From the NCBI GenBank assembly GCA_947095585.1, contig OX352761.1, positions 89,198,779 to 89,262,778 of the forward strand: a stretch of DNA of 64,000 nt. The letters are read 5' to 3'. The DNA comes from Nephrocerus scutellatus. Taxonomy: Eukaryota; Arthropoda; Insecta; Diptera; Pipunculidae. Each line of letters opens with the position of its first letter. The first letter of the stretch is position 1. The translations under genes and the position numbers were made by a program. Below the pieces are notes generated by a model. It had not been told where the DNA came from and searched no databases. It worked only from the letters and a program-made list of their open reading frames with translations. Below, in pieces: positions 1-11,840 of this stretch.

Positions 1-1948
1 GTTCGTGAACATCACCTTATGGTAGCTACTGTCCAGTTACGTACTGCATCAGTTCATAGAATCCGCAATATCATCCGAATGCCTAGGTATAACATCGACC
101 GGCTAAAGATCCCCTCAGTACGCCAGCAATTAAGGGATCATTTATCACAAGGAGTGGAAGCAATCACCAGCTCACTGCCGACAACCATCCAGGAACATTG
201 GAAGGCTCTGAAAAATGTTTTCACATCTGGAGCGGAAAGTATTGTTGGTAGAAGCCAGGCAAGGCACAGCACGTGGCTTACCGAAGATACCTGGAGGCGG
301 ATTGAAGAACGTAAGCTACTTAAATCTCGTATTGTAGATATCCCAGCAGCAGCGAGGAGCGAGCTAGAGTCCATGTATCGAAGAAAAATGAGAGAAGTGC
401 AGCGTAGTGTAAGACGGGCCAAGCGTAACTATATTAACAACCTGGCCTCAGAAGCCGAGGAAGCAGCGAGCAGGTGTGATAGCAGAACCGTTTACAGAAT
501 CACCAAAGAGCTGACAGGTGGTCACCGCTCTAGCCAACATCCGGTGAAAGGCCTAGATGGTGCCGTACTCGTTTCAGATGAGGATCAGCTCAAGCGATGG
601 AAGGAGCATTTCTCTACAGTCCTTAACCGTGTATTTGCTAACGATATGCACCTAAATCCAATGGAGCTGCCGGAAGTAACAATTTCCCGAATTCGCACCT
701 CAACTCCCAGTAACGAAGAGATCGCTATCGTGATTAACGCACTAAAGAACAACAAGTCGGTAGGACTAGATGGTATACCCGCAGAGCTTCTGCGTGTAGC
801 TCCAACGACATCAGCAGAGCTTTTATATCCTCTTGTAGAGAGAGCTTGGGAGGTAGAAAGATTCCCTGACGAGTGGAAGAAGGGAATGATTGTCAAGCTT
901 CCTAAAAAAGGTAGTTTTATGGAGTGCGAAAACTGGAGAGCCATTTGCGTTCTCCCTGCAGTTGCAAAAGTAATAGCCAAAGTAGTACTTGAGCGTATTA
1001 AGGAACATCTGGAAGATACACTCGATGCCAAACAAGCAGGTTTCCGCACTGGATCCTCCTGTGTAGACCACATAAACACCCTGCGGATCATTATTGAACA
1101 GTGCGTTGAATTCCGGTCACCACTGCACCTACTGTTCATCGATTTTGAGAAGGCGTTTTACAGTGTCAACAGACAGTTTATCTGGCTCGCCTTGCGCAGG
1201 AGAGGTATACCCGATAAACTAATAGTTATTATTAAAGCAACCTATGATGGCTCTAAATGTCATGTGCTACATAGACGAAAGCTGTCGGAGGAATTCGAGA
1301 TCTTAAGTGGGGTACGACAAGGTTGCATTCTATCGCCGATACTTTTTTTGTTGGTGATTAGCGATGTACTTCGCGCAGCTTTATCTACTGGAAACGGAGG
1401 AATTCGTTGGACGGCAAAGCAAAATCGGTGTTTGGAATGATGTCCATGATATGGCGAAGCAATGCGATCAGCTTAAACACCAAGCTGCGACTATTCCGTT
1501 CAAATGTTGAATCTGTGCTGTTGTATGGGTGCAGCACTTGGAAGGTGACCGCTACTATCAAAAAAGATTACAAACATTCGTAAATAGGTGCCTACGGAAC
1601 ATCTTAAGCGTTTTCTCGCCTAATCGTATCTCTAACGAACATCTTTACCAGAGAACGGGTCAGGAACCAATAGGCACAACCATCCAACGACGGAAGTGGC
1701 AGTGGATTGGTCATACACTCCGAAAAGGCGACAGTTCCATAGCAAACTACGCAATGCAATGGAACCCGTTAACCCCGGATGGTAGAAGAGCGGGTCGTCC
1801 GAGAAATACATGGCGCAGAACAGTTGAAGAGGAGGCACGGCAATTGGGAAAGAGTTGGAGAGAGCTGAAGCTTATTGCCAGGAACCGCACGCGATGGCGC
1901 GTAGGCGTAGTAGAGGCCCTAGGACCCACAAGGGGATACAGGACATAA
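1..1948 (+). pseudogene. RTE-like LINE ORF2 (endonuclease end, reverse transcriptase, C-terminal tail), broken
   Basis: Reverse transcriptase of a non-LTR retrotransposon. The frame is open at the left edge of the window, so the start is outside; the Met at 19 is not a real start. The reading frame 1-1440 carries the end of the endonuclease, then reverse transcriptase blocks: LPKKG near 900, AGFRTGSS near 1036, IDFEKAF near 1138 (family usually has AFDSV, here AFYSV) and GVRQGCILSP near 1309. It stops at 1440. The expected YADD block is missing, and the thumb and tail resume in another frame (about 1440-1948), ending in the family-typical RRTVEEEARQLGKSW. So there is an internal deletion plus a frame break. 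Assignment to an RTE-like clade is by overall look, not by a search. The last 135 bases of coding sequence and the 3' tail are the left edge of the tandem array that follows. Related copy at 17529-20505. Confidence 0.85.
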
Positions 1949-2450
1949 AGAAGAAAAGAAAAGAAAATAAAATACGGCTATTAGGAATAAGGAATGACAA
2001 CAACAATTGCACTGTCGAAGTCCTTCTTTGGAATTTGAAAACCTGCTGTTTGGCTGGTTTTGACATTCGAATTCCTTATTCGGATTCCAATTAAAATACA
2101 GATATTGAACGCGTTTAGGAACGAACATAATAATTTACTTACTCGATTATTGACAACATTTTTCTTTCTTGTAATTTTTACGTAGATTACTACGTGTTTT
2201 CAATTAAACTCATAATTAGAGTAGTAATTATTCCATGTGAAAATTTTTAATTAATCAATACTAGACTTTAGCTATAATGTGATCCGACATAAAAGACGTT
2301 ATAAGGCCTGAACTAATGAACGTATCGAAGCCATATTCACACCGTATGTTGGTTTGGATGTCTGATAAGTTTTTTTATTTTTATTTTGATCCGGTAGATA
2401 GCGCTGGAGTGGAGATATTAGTGCGTATGTTTGTAATATAGCACCACGCA

Positions 2451-2696
2451 TAATGCTTGATATACATTTGAGCCGTGCGAGAAAAAAGTTTAATTGAAAT
2501 TGTGGTTAGCCAGAAGAGATTTACACTACGAGAATGTTATAGTTATTTTATATCTGCAGGGGAAATATTGTCTATAGCATTATTGTAACATTGAAAAATA
2601 TACTACTTCTCTCGTCTGGCTAACCACCATTGCTATTTAACAGCCGTCCACCTCATTTTATTTTTTCTTGCACGGTCCATTTGTAAATCAAGCATA
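2451..2696. repeat. Foldback / MITE-like inverted repeat inside the tandem unit
   Basis: An imperfect palindrome of about 246 bases. The outer arm starts taatgcttgatatacatttg and is matched on the other side by the complement of caaatggaccgtgcaag-type sequence. The inner arm gtggttagccagaagaga (2502) pairs with the complement of ctctcgtctggctaaccac (to 2627). The loop is about 85 bases. It recurs in every unit at about 4958-5203, 7465-7710 and 9972-10217. No coding capacity. Non-autonomous DNA element or foldback sequence is inferred from the terminal inverted repeats. Confidence 0.7.
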
Positions 2697-2894
2697 AGCC
2701 ACTTGACATATGACAGTGACGCTTTCAATGTGAGCGTTAGACATACAGAGGGCTTTGTATCCTCCCTATCCTCGGTAACTGAGGAATCGAAGATTTTTCT
2801 ATGATTTACTGAAATTACTATAATTTAGAATATAATTTGATTTATAGGGTAAAGTTTAATTGACAAGAATCGAACCGCTGTGTACAGGCAGAAC

Positions 2895-3300
2895 GCCAAT
2901 CTTGGTTGAAGACGACGATGCCGATGTTTCTCTGCTGGCATAGAGGTCTACGCATGCTTTCTTAGTCCTGTTTGTTAGCCTTTTAGCTAAGCTTCAAATC
3001 CAGGATTACTCCAAGATATTTGGCGCTGGTGATGAGACTGAGACTATGACCATGGATTTTTGGGAGGACAAAGGTCGGTATTTTAAATTTGGTACTAAAC
3101 AGTAACATTTCAGTATTCCCTGAGTTGACTGGCCGCAGCTTGTTGCCAAGGAGCCGATTTTGACCATAAGTTCAAGTATCACGTCATCTGCGTAAGCGAC
3201 TACCTTCGTCCTAACCTCCTCAAGTTTTATTAGAATTTTATTAATAACCATTAGACATAGTAAGGGTGACACATCCCCTTCTTGGGGAGTGCCTTTGTTA
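2895..3300 (-). pseudogene. LINE reverse-transcriptase fragment (R1/Jockey-like), present in all four units
   Basis: Read on the minus strand, this stretch shows the RT order GTPQEGDVSPLL (about 3290-3255), then VVAYADDV (near 3190), then further down AKYLGVILDLKLS (near 3010). These are the palm motif with intact YADD, and the motif that follows it. The frame between the blocks is interrupted. No start, endonuclease or 3' end is present, so this is an isolated fragment. Further copies lie at about 5402-5807, 7909-8314 and 10416-10821. Clade assignment is tentative. Confidence 0.75.
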
Positions 3301-3902
3301 TTTGACTAGTTTGGTAACATTATAACTGCCAAGATGGGCGTGTATGATCATGCTACCGAGCATGGATGTGATTCATTGCGTAAGGAAGGGCTCTACTCCA
3401 TACTGAATAAGAGCTTATTGAATAATCTTAATGCGAACATTGATGATGCCTCATCGATCAGTGTCCCTCTGGTACTGGTGCTCCTAAAGAACACCAGCGG
3501 TTTTCTTTTCTTGTTCTTAGGTTAGGGTAGTGGTTGCGGCAGTCTTACCCCCTCCTTAATACATCTCCGCATAAAAGAACCCACGACGTCGATCCTATCA
3601 AAGCCGACGTGCTCATAAGGAACTTGAAGTACAATTGACCTTGCCTGAGCATTGGATGGGACGGTATTAAGTAGTAGTAGGAAAAATGTTAGAAAAAATG
3701 ACAAGGAAAGAAAGTGGAAACGAAAGAGTTGCAGCGAATAATGAGAAAATTATGAGGAAGTTCGATTTATTTTGGTACTTATTTATTTATTTGCGTCTTT
3801 TTGCCAAGTTGTCCACTATAACAGTCAGAATTTGATGGAATTTGTTTTAAAACAATTGCTAAGCGCTCGGCTAGCAATTACGTATTTTTAGTTTTTGGAG
3901 GT

Positions 3903-4032
3903 GATTCCTCCACGACTAGAGGAATAGAGTTGAATAGATTGAAAGATTTCGAAATAAAGTGAAATTACAAATTGCCAAATTTTAATTTATCAATTTTAAT
4001 AAATAACACTGTGCGATGAAGTTAATTTTATG
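3903..4032 (-). repeat. BEL/Pao LTR fragment, also at 6410-6539, 8917-9046, 11424-11553
   Basis: About 130 bases starting gattcctccacgactag and ending gttaattttatg. They match, with scattered differences, the stretch 14495-14623 on the far side of the BEL/Pao gag region. The two flank the same element, so they are read as the two LTRs (or parts of them). In each tandem unit the LTR piece is followed directly by integrase-like coding on the minus strand. Confidence 0.7.
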
Positions 4033-4049
4033 TAAACAAAAAAAAACAA

Positions 4050-4319
4050 AAACAAAAAGCATGACGACTGGTAGATCCTCTGGTGGCCTGGCTGGTGAAT
4101 CATTTGGTAATAAAAGGGGGTGTGTTGTATTATATGACAAGCCTGCGTGTTGTAGATGTCCTCGTACGCGAACTAAATATTCCTTATCAAGAAACGGGCT
4201 TAGCTTCTTCAAATAACTTCGATTGGAAATTGGCTTGTCCAACAAAATTTGTCAGTATTCCTCAGCAAACGTGTCCTTCTGTATCGCCCGAACGATATAC
4301 TTTTTCGCTTAAATATACA
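4050..4319 (-). pseudogene. BEL/Pao integrase N-terminal fragment, repeated in each unit
   Basis: On the minus strand the frame reads LSPFLDKEYLVRVRGHLQHA followed by a LSYNTTHPLLLP block. This is the conserved start of BEL/Pao integrases, just before the zinc-binding region. The zinc finger and the DDE core are absent: the frame runs straight into the LTR piece. Copies occur at about 6557-6826, 9064-9333 and 11570-11840. The first three copies are cut off from the rest of the pol gene by the array junctions. Only the fourth is continuous with it. Confidence 0.75.
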
Positions 4320-6826
4320 CGCAGAACAGTTGAAGAGGAGGCACGGCAATTGGGAAAGAGTTGGAGAGAGCTGAAGCTTATTGCCAGGAACCGCACGCGA
4401 TGGCGCGTAGGCGTAGTAGAGGCCCTAGGACCCACAAGGGGATACAGGACATAAAGAAGAAAAGAAAAGAAAATAAAATACGGCTATTAGGAATAAGGAA
4501 TTACAACAACAATTGCACTGTCGAAGTCCTTCTTTGGAATTTGAAAACCTGCTGTTTGGCTGGTTTTGACATTCGAATTCCTTATTCGGATTCCAATTAA
4601 AATACAGATATTGAACGCGTTTAGGAACGACCAATAATAATTTACTTACTCGATTATTGACAACATTTTTCTTTCTTGTAATTTTTACGTAGATTACTAC
4701 GTGTTTTCAATTAAACTCATAATTAGAGTAGTAATTATTCCATGTGAAAATTTTTAATTAATCAATACTAGACTTTAGCTATAATGTGATCCGACATAAA
4801 AGACGTTATAAGGCCTAAACTAATGAACGTATCGAAGCCATATTCACACCGTATATTGGTTTGGATGTCTGATAAGTTTTTTTATTTTTATTTTGATCCG
4901 GTAGATAGCGCTGGAGTGGAGATATAAGTGCGTATGTTTGTAATATAGCACCACGCATAATGCTTGATATACATTTGAGCCGTGCGAGAAAAAAGTTTAA
5001 TTGAAATTGTGGTTAGCCAGAAGAGATTTACACTACGAGAATGTTATAGTTATTTTATATCTGCAGGGGAAATATTGTCTATAGCATTATTGTAACATTG
5101 AAAAATATACTACTTCTCTCGTCTGGCTAACCACCATTGCTATTTAACAGCCGTCCACCTCATTTTATTTTTTCTTGCACGGTCCATTTGTAAATCAAGC
5201 ATAAGCCACTTGACATATGACAGTGACGCTTTCAATGTGAGCGTTAGACATACAGAGGGCTTTGTATCCTCCCTATCCTCGGTAACTGAGGAATCGAAGA
5301 TTTTTCTATGATTTACTGAAATTACTATAATTTAGAATATAATTTGATTTATAGGGTAAAGTTTAATTGACAAGAATCGAACCGCTGTGTACAGGCAGAA
5401 CGCCAATCTTGGTTGAAGACGACGATGCCGATGTTTCTCTGCTGGCATAGAGGTCTACGCATGCTTTCTTAGTCCTGTTTGTTAGCCTTTTAGCTAAGCT
5501 TCAAATCCAGGATTACTCCAAGATATTTGGCGCTGGTGATGAGACTGAGACTATGACCATGGATTTTTGGGAGGACAAAGGTCGGTATTTTAAATTTGGT
5601 ACTAAACAGTAACATTTCAGTATTCCCTGAGTTGACTGGCCGCAGCTTGTTGCCAAGGAGCCGATTTTGACCATAAGTTCAAGTATCACGTCATCTGCGT
5701 AAGCGACTACCTTCGTCCTAACCTCCTCAAGTTTTATTAGAATTTTATTAATAACCATTAGACATAGTAAGGGTGACACATCCCCTTCTTGGGGAGTGCC
5801 TTTGTTATTTGACTAGTTTGGTAACATTATAACTGCCAAGATGGGCGTGTATGATCATGCTACCGAGCATGGATGTGATTCATTGCGTAAGGAAGGGCTC
5901 TACTCCATACTGAATAAGAGCTTATTGAATAATCTTAATGCGAACATTGATGATGCCTCATCGATCAGTGTCCCTCTGGTACTGGTGCTCCTAAAGAACA
6001 CCAGCGGTTTTCTTTTCTTGTTCTTAGGTTAGGGTAGTGGTTGCGGCAGTCTTACCCCCTCCTTAATACATCTCCGCATAAAAGAACCCACGACGTCGAT
6101 CCTATCAAAGCCGACGTGCTCATAAGGAACTTGAAGTACAATTGACCTTGCCTGAGCATTGGATGGGACGGTATTAAGTAGTAGTAGGAAAAATGTTAGA
6201 AAAAATGACAAGGAAAGAAAGTGGAAACGAAAGAGTTGCAGCGAATAATGAGAAAATTATGAGGAAGTTCGATTTATTTTGGTACTTATTTATTTATTTG
6301 CGTCTTTTTGCCAAGTTGTCCACTATAACAGTCAGAATTTGATGGAATTTGTTTTAAAACAATTGCTAAGCGCTCGGCTAGCAATTACGTATTTTTAGTT
6401 TTTGGAGGTGATTCCTCCACGACTAGAGGAATAGAGTTGAATAGATTGAAAGATTTCGAAATAAAGTGAAATTACAAATTGCCAAATTTTAATTTATCAA
6501 TTTTAATAAATAACACTGTGCGATGAAGTTAATTTTATGTAAACAAAAAAAAACAAAAACAAAAAGCATGACGACTGGTAGATCCTCTGGTGGCCTGGCT
6601 GGTGAATCATTTGGTAATAAAAGGGGGTGTGTTGTATTATATGACAAGCCTGCGTGTTGTAGATGTCCTCGTACGCGAACTAAATATTCCTTATCAAGAA
6701 ACGGGCTTAGCTTCTTCAAATAACTTCGATTGGAAATTGGCTTGTCCAACAAAATTTGTCAGTATTCCTCAGCAAACGTGTCCTTCTGTATCGCCCGAAC
6801 GATATACTTTTTCGCTTAAATATACA
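4320..6826. repeat. Tandem array unit 2 of 4 (2507 bp)
   Basis: Same content and order as unit 1, offset by 2507 bases. The junction with unit 1 joins BEL/Pao integrase sequence (ending in aaatatacac) directly to LINE sequence (starting gcagaacagt). By eye I found no difference between units 2 and 3, including at sites where units 1 and 4 vary. That fits either a very recent duplication or copying during assembly. Confidence 0.95.
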
Positions 6827-9333
6827 CGCAGAACAGTTGAAGAGGAGGCACGGCAATTGGGAAAGAGTTGGAGAGAGCTGAAGCTTATTGCCAGGAACCG
6901 CACGCGATGGCGCGTAGGCGTAGTAGAGGCCCTAGGACCCACAAGGGGATACAGGACATAAAGAAGAAAAGAAAAGAAAATAAAATACGGCTATTAGGAA
7001 TAAGGAATTACAACAACAATTGCACTGTCGAAGTCCTTCTTTGGAATTTGAAAACCTGCTGTTTGGCTGGTTTTGACATTCGAATTCCTTATTCGGATTC
7101 CAATTAAAATACAGATATTGAACGCGTTTAGGAACGACCAATAATAATTTACTTACTCGATTATTGACAACATTTTTCTTTCTTGTAATTTTTACGTAGA
7201 TTACTACGTGTTTTCAATTAAACTCATAATTAGAGTAGTAATTATTCCATGTGAAAATTTTTAATTAATCAATACTAGACTTTAGCTATAATGTGATCCG
7301 ACATAAAAGACGTTATAAGGCCTAAACTAATGAACGTATCGAAGCCATATTCACACCGTATATTGGTTTGGATGTCTGATAAGTTTTTTTATTTTTATTT
7401 TGATCCGGTAGATAGCGCTGGAGTGGAGATATAAGTGCGTATGTTTGTAATATAGCACCACGCATAATGCTTGATATACATTTGAGCCGTGCGAGAAAAA
7501 AGTTTAATTGAAATTGTGGTTAGCCAGAAGAGATTTACACTACGAGAATGTTATAGTTATTTTATATCTGCAGGGGAAATATTGTCTATAGCATTATTGT
7601 AACATTGAAAAATATACTACTTCTCTCGTCTGGCTAACCACCATTGCTATTTAACAGCCGTCCACCTCATTTTATTTTTTCTTGCACGGTCCATTTGTAA
7701 ATCAAGCATAAGCCACTTGACATATGACAGTGACGCTTTCAATGTGAGCGTTAGACATACAGAGGGCTTTGTATCCTCCCTATCCTCGGTAACTGAGGAA
7801 TCGAAGATTTTTCTATGATTTACTGAAATTACTATAATTTAGAATATAATTTGATTTATAGGGTAAAGTTTAATTGACAAGAATCGAACCGCTGTGTACA
7901 GGCAGAACGCCAATCTTGGTTGAAGACGACGATGCCGATGTTTCTCTGCTGGCATAGAGGTCTACGCATGCTTTCTTAGTCCTGTTTGTTAGCCTTTTAG
8001 CTAAGCTTCAAATCCAGGATTACTCCAAGATATTTGGCGCTGGTGATGAGACTGAGACTATGACCATGGATTTTTGGGAGGACAAAGGTCGGTATTTTAA
8101 ATTTGGTACTAAACAGTAACATTTCAGTATTCCCTGAGTTGACTGGCCGCAGCTTGTTGCCAAGGAGCCGATTTTGACCATAAGTTCAAGTATCACGTCA
8201 TCTGCGTAAGCGACTACCTTCGTCCTAACCTCCTCAAGTTTTATTAGAATTTTATTAATAACCATTAGACATAGTAAGGGTGACACATCCCCTTCTTGGG
8301 GAGTGCCTTTGTTATTTGACTAGTTTGGTAACATTATAACTGCCAAGATGGGCGTGTATGATCATGCTACCGAGCATGGATGTGATTCATTGCGTAAGGA
8401 AGGGCTCTACTCCATACTGAATAAGAGCTTATTGAATAATCTTAATGCGAACATTGATGATGCCTCATCGATCAGTGTCCCTCTGGTACTGGTGCTCCTA
8501 AAGAACACCAGCGGTTTTCTTTTCTTGTTCTTAGGTTAGGGTAGTGGTTGCGGCAGTCTTACCCCCTCCTTAATACATCTCCGCATAAAAGAACCCACGA
8601 CGTCGATCCTATCAAAGCCGACGTGCTCATAAGGAACTTGAAGTACAATTGACCTTGCCTGAGCATTGGATGGGACGGTATTAAGTAGTAGTAGGAAAAA
8701 TGTTAGAAAAAATGACAAGGAAAGAAAGTGGAAACGAAAGAGTTGCAGCGAATAATGAGAAAATTATGAGGAAGTTCGATTTATTTTGGTACTTATTTAT
8801 TTATTTGCGTCTTTTTGCCAAGTTGTCCACTATAACAGTCAGAATTTGATGGAATTTGTTTTAAAACAATTGCTAAGCGCTCGGCTAGCAATTACGTATT
8901 TTTAGTTTTTGGAGGTGATTCCTCCACGACTAGAGGAATAGAGTTGAATAGATTGAAAGATTTCGAAATAAAGTGAAATTACAAATTGCCAAATTTTAAT
9001 TTATCAATTTTAATAAATAACACTGTGCGATGAAGTTAATTTTATGTAAACAAAAAAAAACAAAAACAAAAAGCATGACGACTGGTAGATCCTCTGGTGG
9101 CCTGGCTGGTGAATCATTTGGTAATAAAAGGGGGTGTGTTGTATTATATGACAAGCCTGCGTGTTGTAGATGTCCTCGTACGCGAACTAAATATTCCTTA
9201 TCAAGAAACGGGCTTAGCTTCTTCAAATAACTTCGATTGGAAATTGGCTTGTCCAACAAAATTTGTCAGTATTCCTCAGCAAACGTGTCCTTCTGTATCG
9301 CCCGAACGATATACTTTTTCGCTTAAATATACA
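6827..9333. repeat. Tandem array unit 3 of 4 (2507 bp)
   Basis: Same content as units 1 and 2, and indistinguishable from unit 2 by eye. It shares with unit 2 the variant gatataagtgcg, where units 1 and 4 read gatattagtgcg. Confidence 0.95.
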
Positions 9334-11840
9334 CGCAGAACAGTTGAAGAGGAGGCACGGCAATTGGGAAAGAGTTGGAGAGAGCTGAAGCTTATTGCCA
9401 GGAACCGCACGCGATGGCGCGTAGGCGTAGTAGAGGCCCTAGGACCCACAAGGGGATACAGGACATAAAGAAGAAAAGAAAAGAAAATAAAATACGGCTA
9501 TTAGGAATAAGGAATTACAACAACAATTGCACTGTCGAAGTCCTTCTTTGGAATTTGAAAACCTGCTGTTTGGCTGGTTTTGACATTCGAATTCCTTATT
9601 CGGATTCCAATTAAAATACAGATATTGAACGCGTTTAGGAACGACCAATAATAATTTACTTACTCGATTATTGACAACATTTTTCTTTCTTGTAATTTTT
9701 ACGTAGATTACTACGTGTTTTCAATTAAACTCATAATTAGAGTAGTAATTATTCCATGTGAAAATTTTTAATTAATCAATACTAGACTTTAGCTATAATG
9801 TGATCCGACATAAAAGACGTTATAAGGCCTAAACTAATAAACGTATCGAAGCCATATTCACACCGTATATTGGTTTGGATGTCTGATAAGTTTTTTTATT
9901 TTTATTTTGATCCGGTAGATAGCGCTGGAGTGGAGATATTAGTGCGTATGTTTGTAATATAGCACCACGCATAATGCTTGATATACATTTGAGCCGTGCG
10001 AGAAAAAAGTTTAATTGAAATTGTGGTTAGCCAGAAGAGATTTACACTACGAGAATGTTATAGTTATTTTATATCTGCAGGGGAAATATTGTCTATAGCA
10101 TTATTGTAACATTGAAAAATATACTACTTCTCTCGTCTGGCTAACCACCATTGCTATTTAACAGCCGTCCACCTCATTTTATTTTTTCTTGCACGGTCCA
10201 TTTGTAAATCAAGCATAAGCCACTTGACATATGACAGTGACGCTTTCAATGTGAGCGTTAGACATACAGAGGGCTTTGTATCCTCCCTATCCTCGGTAAC
10301 TGAGGAATCGAAGATTTTTCTATGATTTACTGAAATTACTATAATTTAGAATATAATTTGATTTATAGGGTAAAGTTTAATTGACAAGAATCGAACCGCT
10401 GTGTACAGGCAGAACGCCAATCTTGGTTGAAGACGACGATGCCGATGTTTCTCTGCTGGCATAGAGGTCTACGCATGCTTTCTTAGTCCTGTTTGTTAGC
10501 CTTTTAGCTAAGCTTCAAATCCAGGATTACTCCAAGATATTTGGCGCTGGTGATGAGACTGAGACTATGACCATGGATTTTTGGGAGGACAAAGGTCGGT
10601 ATTTTAAATTTGGTACTAAACAGTAACATTTCAGTATTCCCTGAGTTGACTGGCCGCAGCTTGTTGCCAAGGAGCCGATTTTGACCATAAGTTCAAGTAT
10701 CACGTCATCTGCGTAAGCGACTACCTTCGTCCTAACCTCCTCAAGTTTTATTAGAATTTTATTAATAACCATTAGACATAGTAAGGGTGACACATCCCCT
10801 TCTTGGGGAGTGCCTTTGTTATTTGACTAGTTTGGTAACATTATAACTGCCAAGATGGGCGTGTATGATCATGCTACCGAGCATGGATGTGATTCATTGC
10901 GTAAGGAAGGGCTCTACTCCATACTGAATAAGAGCTTATTGAATAATCTTAATGCGAACATTGATAATGCCTCATCGATCAGTGTCCCTCTGGTACTGGT
11001 GCTCCTAAAGAACACCAGCGGTTTTCTTTTCTTGTTCTTAGGTTAGGGTAGTGGTTGCGGCAGTCTTACCCCCTCCTTAATACATCTCCGCATAAAAGAA
11101 CCCACGACGTCGATCCTATCAAAGCCGACGTGCTCATAAGGAACTTGAAGTACAATTGACCTTGCCTGAGCATTGGATGGGACGGTATTAAGTAGTAGTA
11201 GGAAAAATGTTAGAAAAAATGACAAGGAAAGAAAGTGGAAACGAAAGAGTTGCAGCGAATAATGAGAAAATTATGAGGAAGTTCGATTTATTTTGGTACT
11301 TATTTATTTATTTGCGTCTTTTTGCCAAGTTGTCCACTATAACAGTCAGAATTTGATGGAATTTGTTTTAAAACAATTGCTAAGCGCTCGGCTAGCAATT
11401 GCGTATTTTTAATTTTTGGAGGTGATTCCTCCACGACTAGAGGAATAGAGTTGAATAGATTGAAAGATTTCGAAATAAAGTGAAATTATAAATTGCCAAA
11501 TTTTAATTTATCAATTTTAATAAATAACACTGTGCGATGAAGTTAATTTTATGTAAACAAAAAAAACAAAAACAAAAAGCATGACGACTGGTAGATCCTC
11601 TGGTGGCCTGGCTGGTGAATCATTTGGTAATAAAAGGGGGTGTGTTGTATTATATGACAAGCCTGCGTGTTGTAGATGTCCTCGTACGCGAACTAAATAT
11701 TCCTTATCAAGAAACGGGCTTAGCTTCTTCAAATAACTTCGATTGGAAATTGGCTTGTCCAACAAAATTTGTCAGTATTCCTCAGCAAACGTGTCCTTCT
11801 GTATCGCCCGAACGATATACTTTTTAGCTTAAATATACAC
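9334..11840. repeat. Tandem array unit 4 of 4 (2507 bp)
   Basis: Last copy. It carries private changes near 9839, 10964, 11401, 11412, 11488, 11826 and a one-base shorter A-run near 11565. At its right edge the BEL/Pao element continues without a break into 11841-14111, which fixes the right breakpoint of the segment that was duplicated. Confidence 0.95.

Larger units (their letters stand above)
1814..4319. repeat. Tandem array unit 1 of 4 (2506 bp)
   Basis: First copy of a head-to-tail repeat. Contents in order: LINE 3' coding end and tail (1814-about 2010); a stretch without recognisable genes; a foldback element (2451-2696); a minus-strand LINE RT fragment (about 2895-3300); about 600 bases with no clear coding content; a BEL/Pao LTR piece (3903-4032); and a BEL/Pao integrase N-terminal piece (- strand, to about 4319). 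Copy 1 differs from the others at several sites: a 1-bp shorter stretch near 2128, single-base changes near 1995, 2312 and 2346. On its left the LINE continues without a break, which fixes the left breakpoint of the duplicated segment. Confidence 0.95.

Noticed and set aside
585..1139. 184-codon minus-strand ORF opposite the first LINE
   Set aside because: Shadow of the RT coding frame on the other strand.
2868..2905. tRNA-like B-box (gaatcgaacc complement) inside the tandem unit
   Set aside because: Only a B-box-like word; no A-box at proper distance and no cloverleaf. It overlaps the end of a LINE fragment.
3334..11046. 63-, 66-, 79- and 123-codon ORFs repeated in each tandem unit (e.g. 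3334-3525, 4016-4216, 4361-4600)
   Set aside because: They repeat only because the unit repeats. None shows a domain. The 79-codon frame overlaps the LINE tail in another frame, and the 123-codon one joins antisense BEL/Pao to LINE coding across the junction.
1814..11840. Tandem array considered as a CRISPR or rDNA-like array
   Set aside because: Unit of 2.5 kb made of transposon pieces, no short repeat-spacer pattern and no rRNA sequence.
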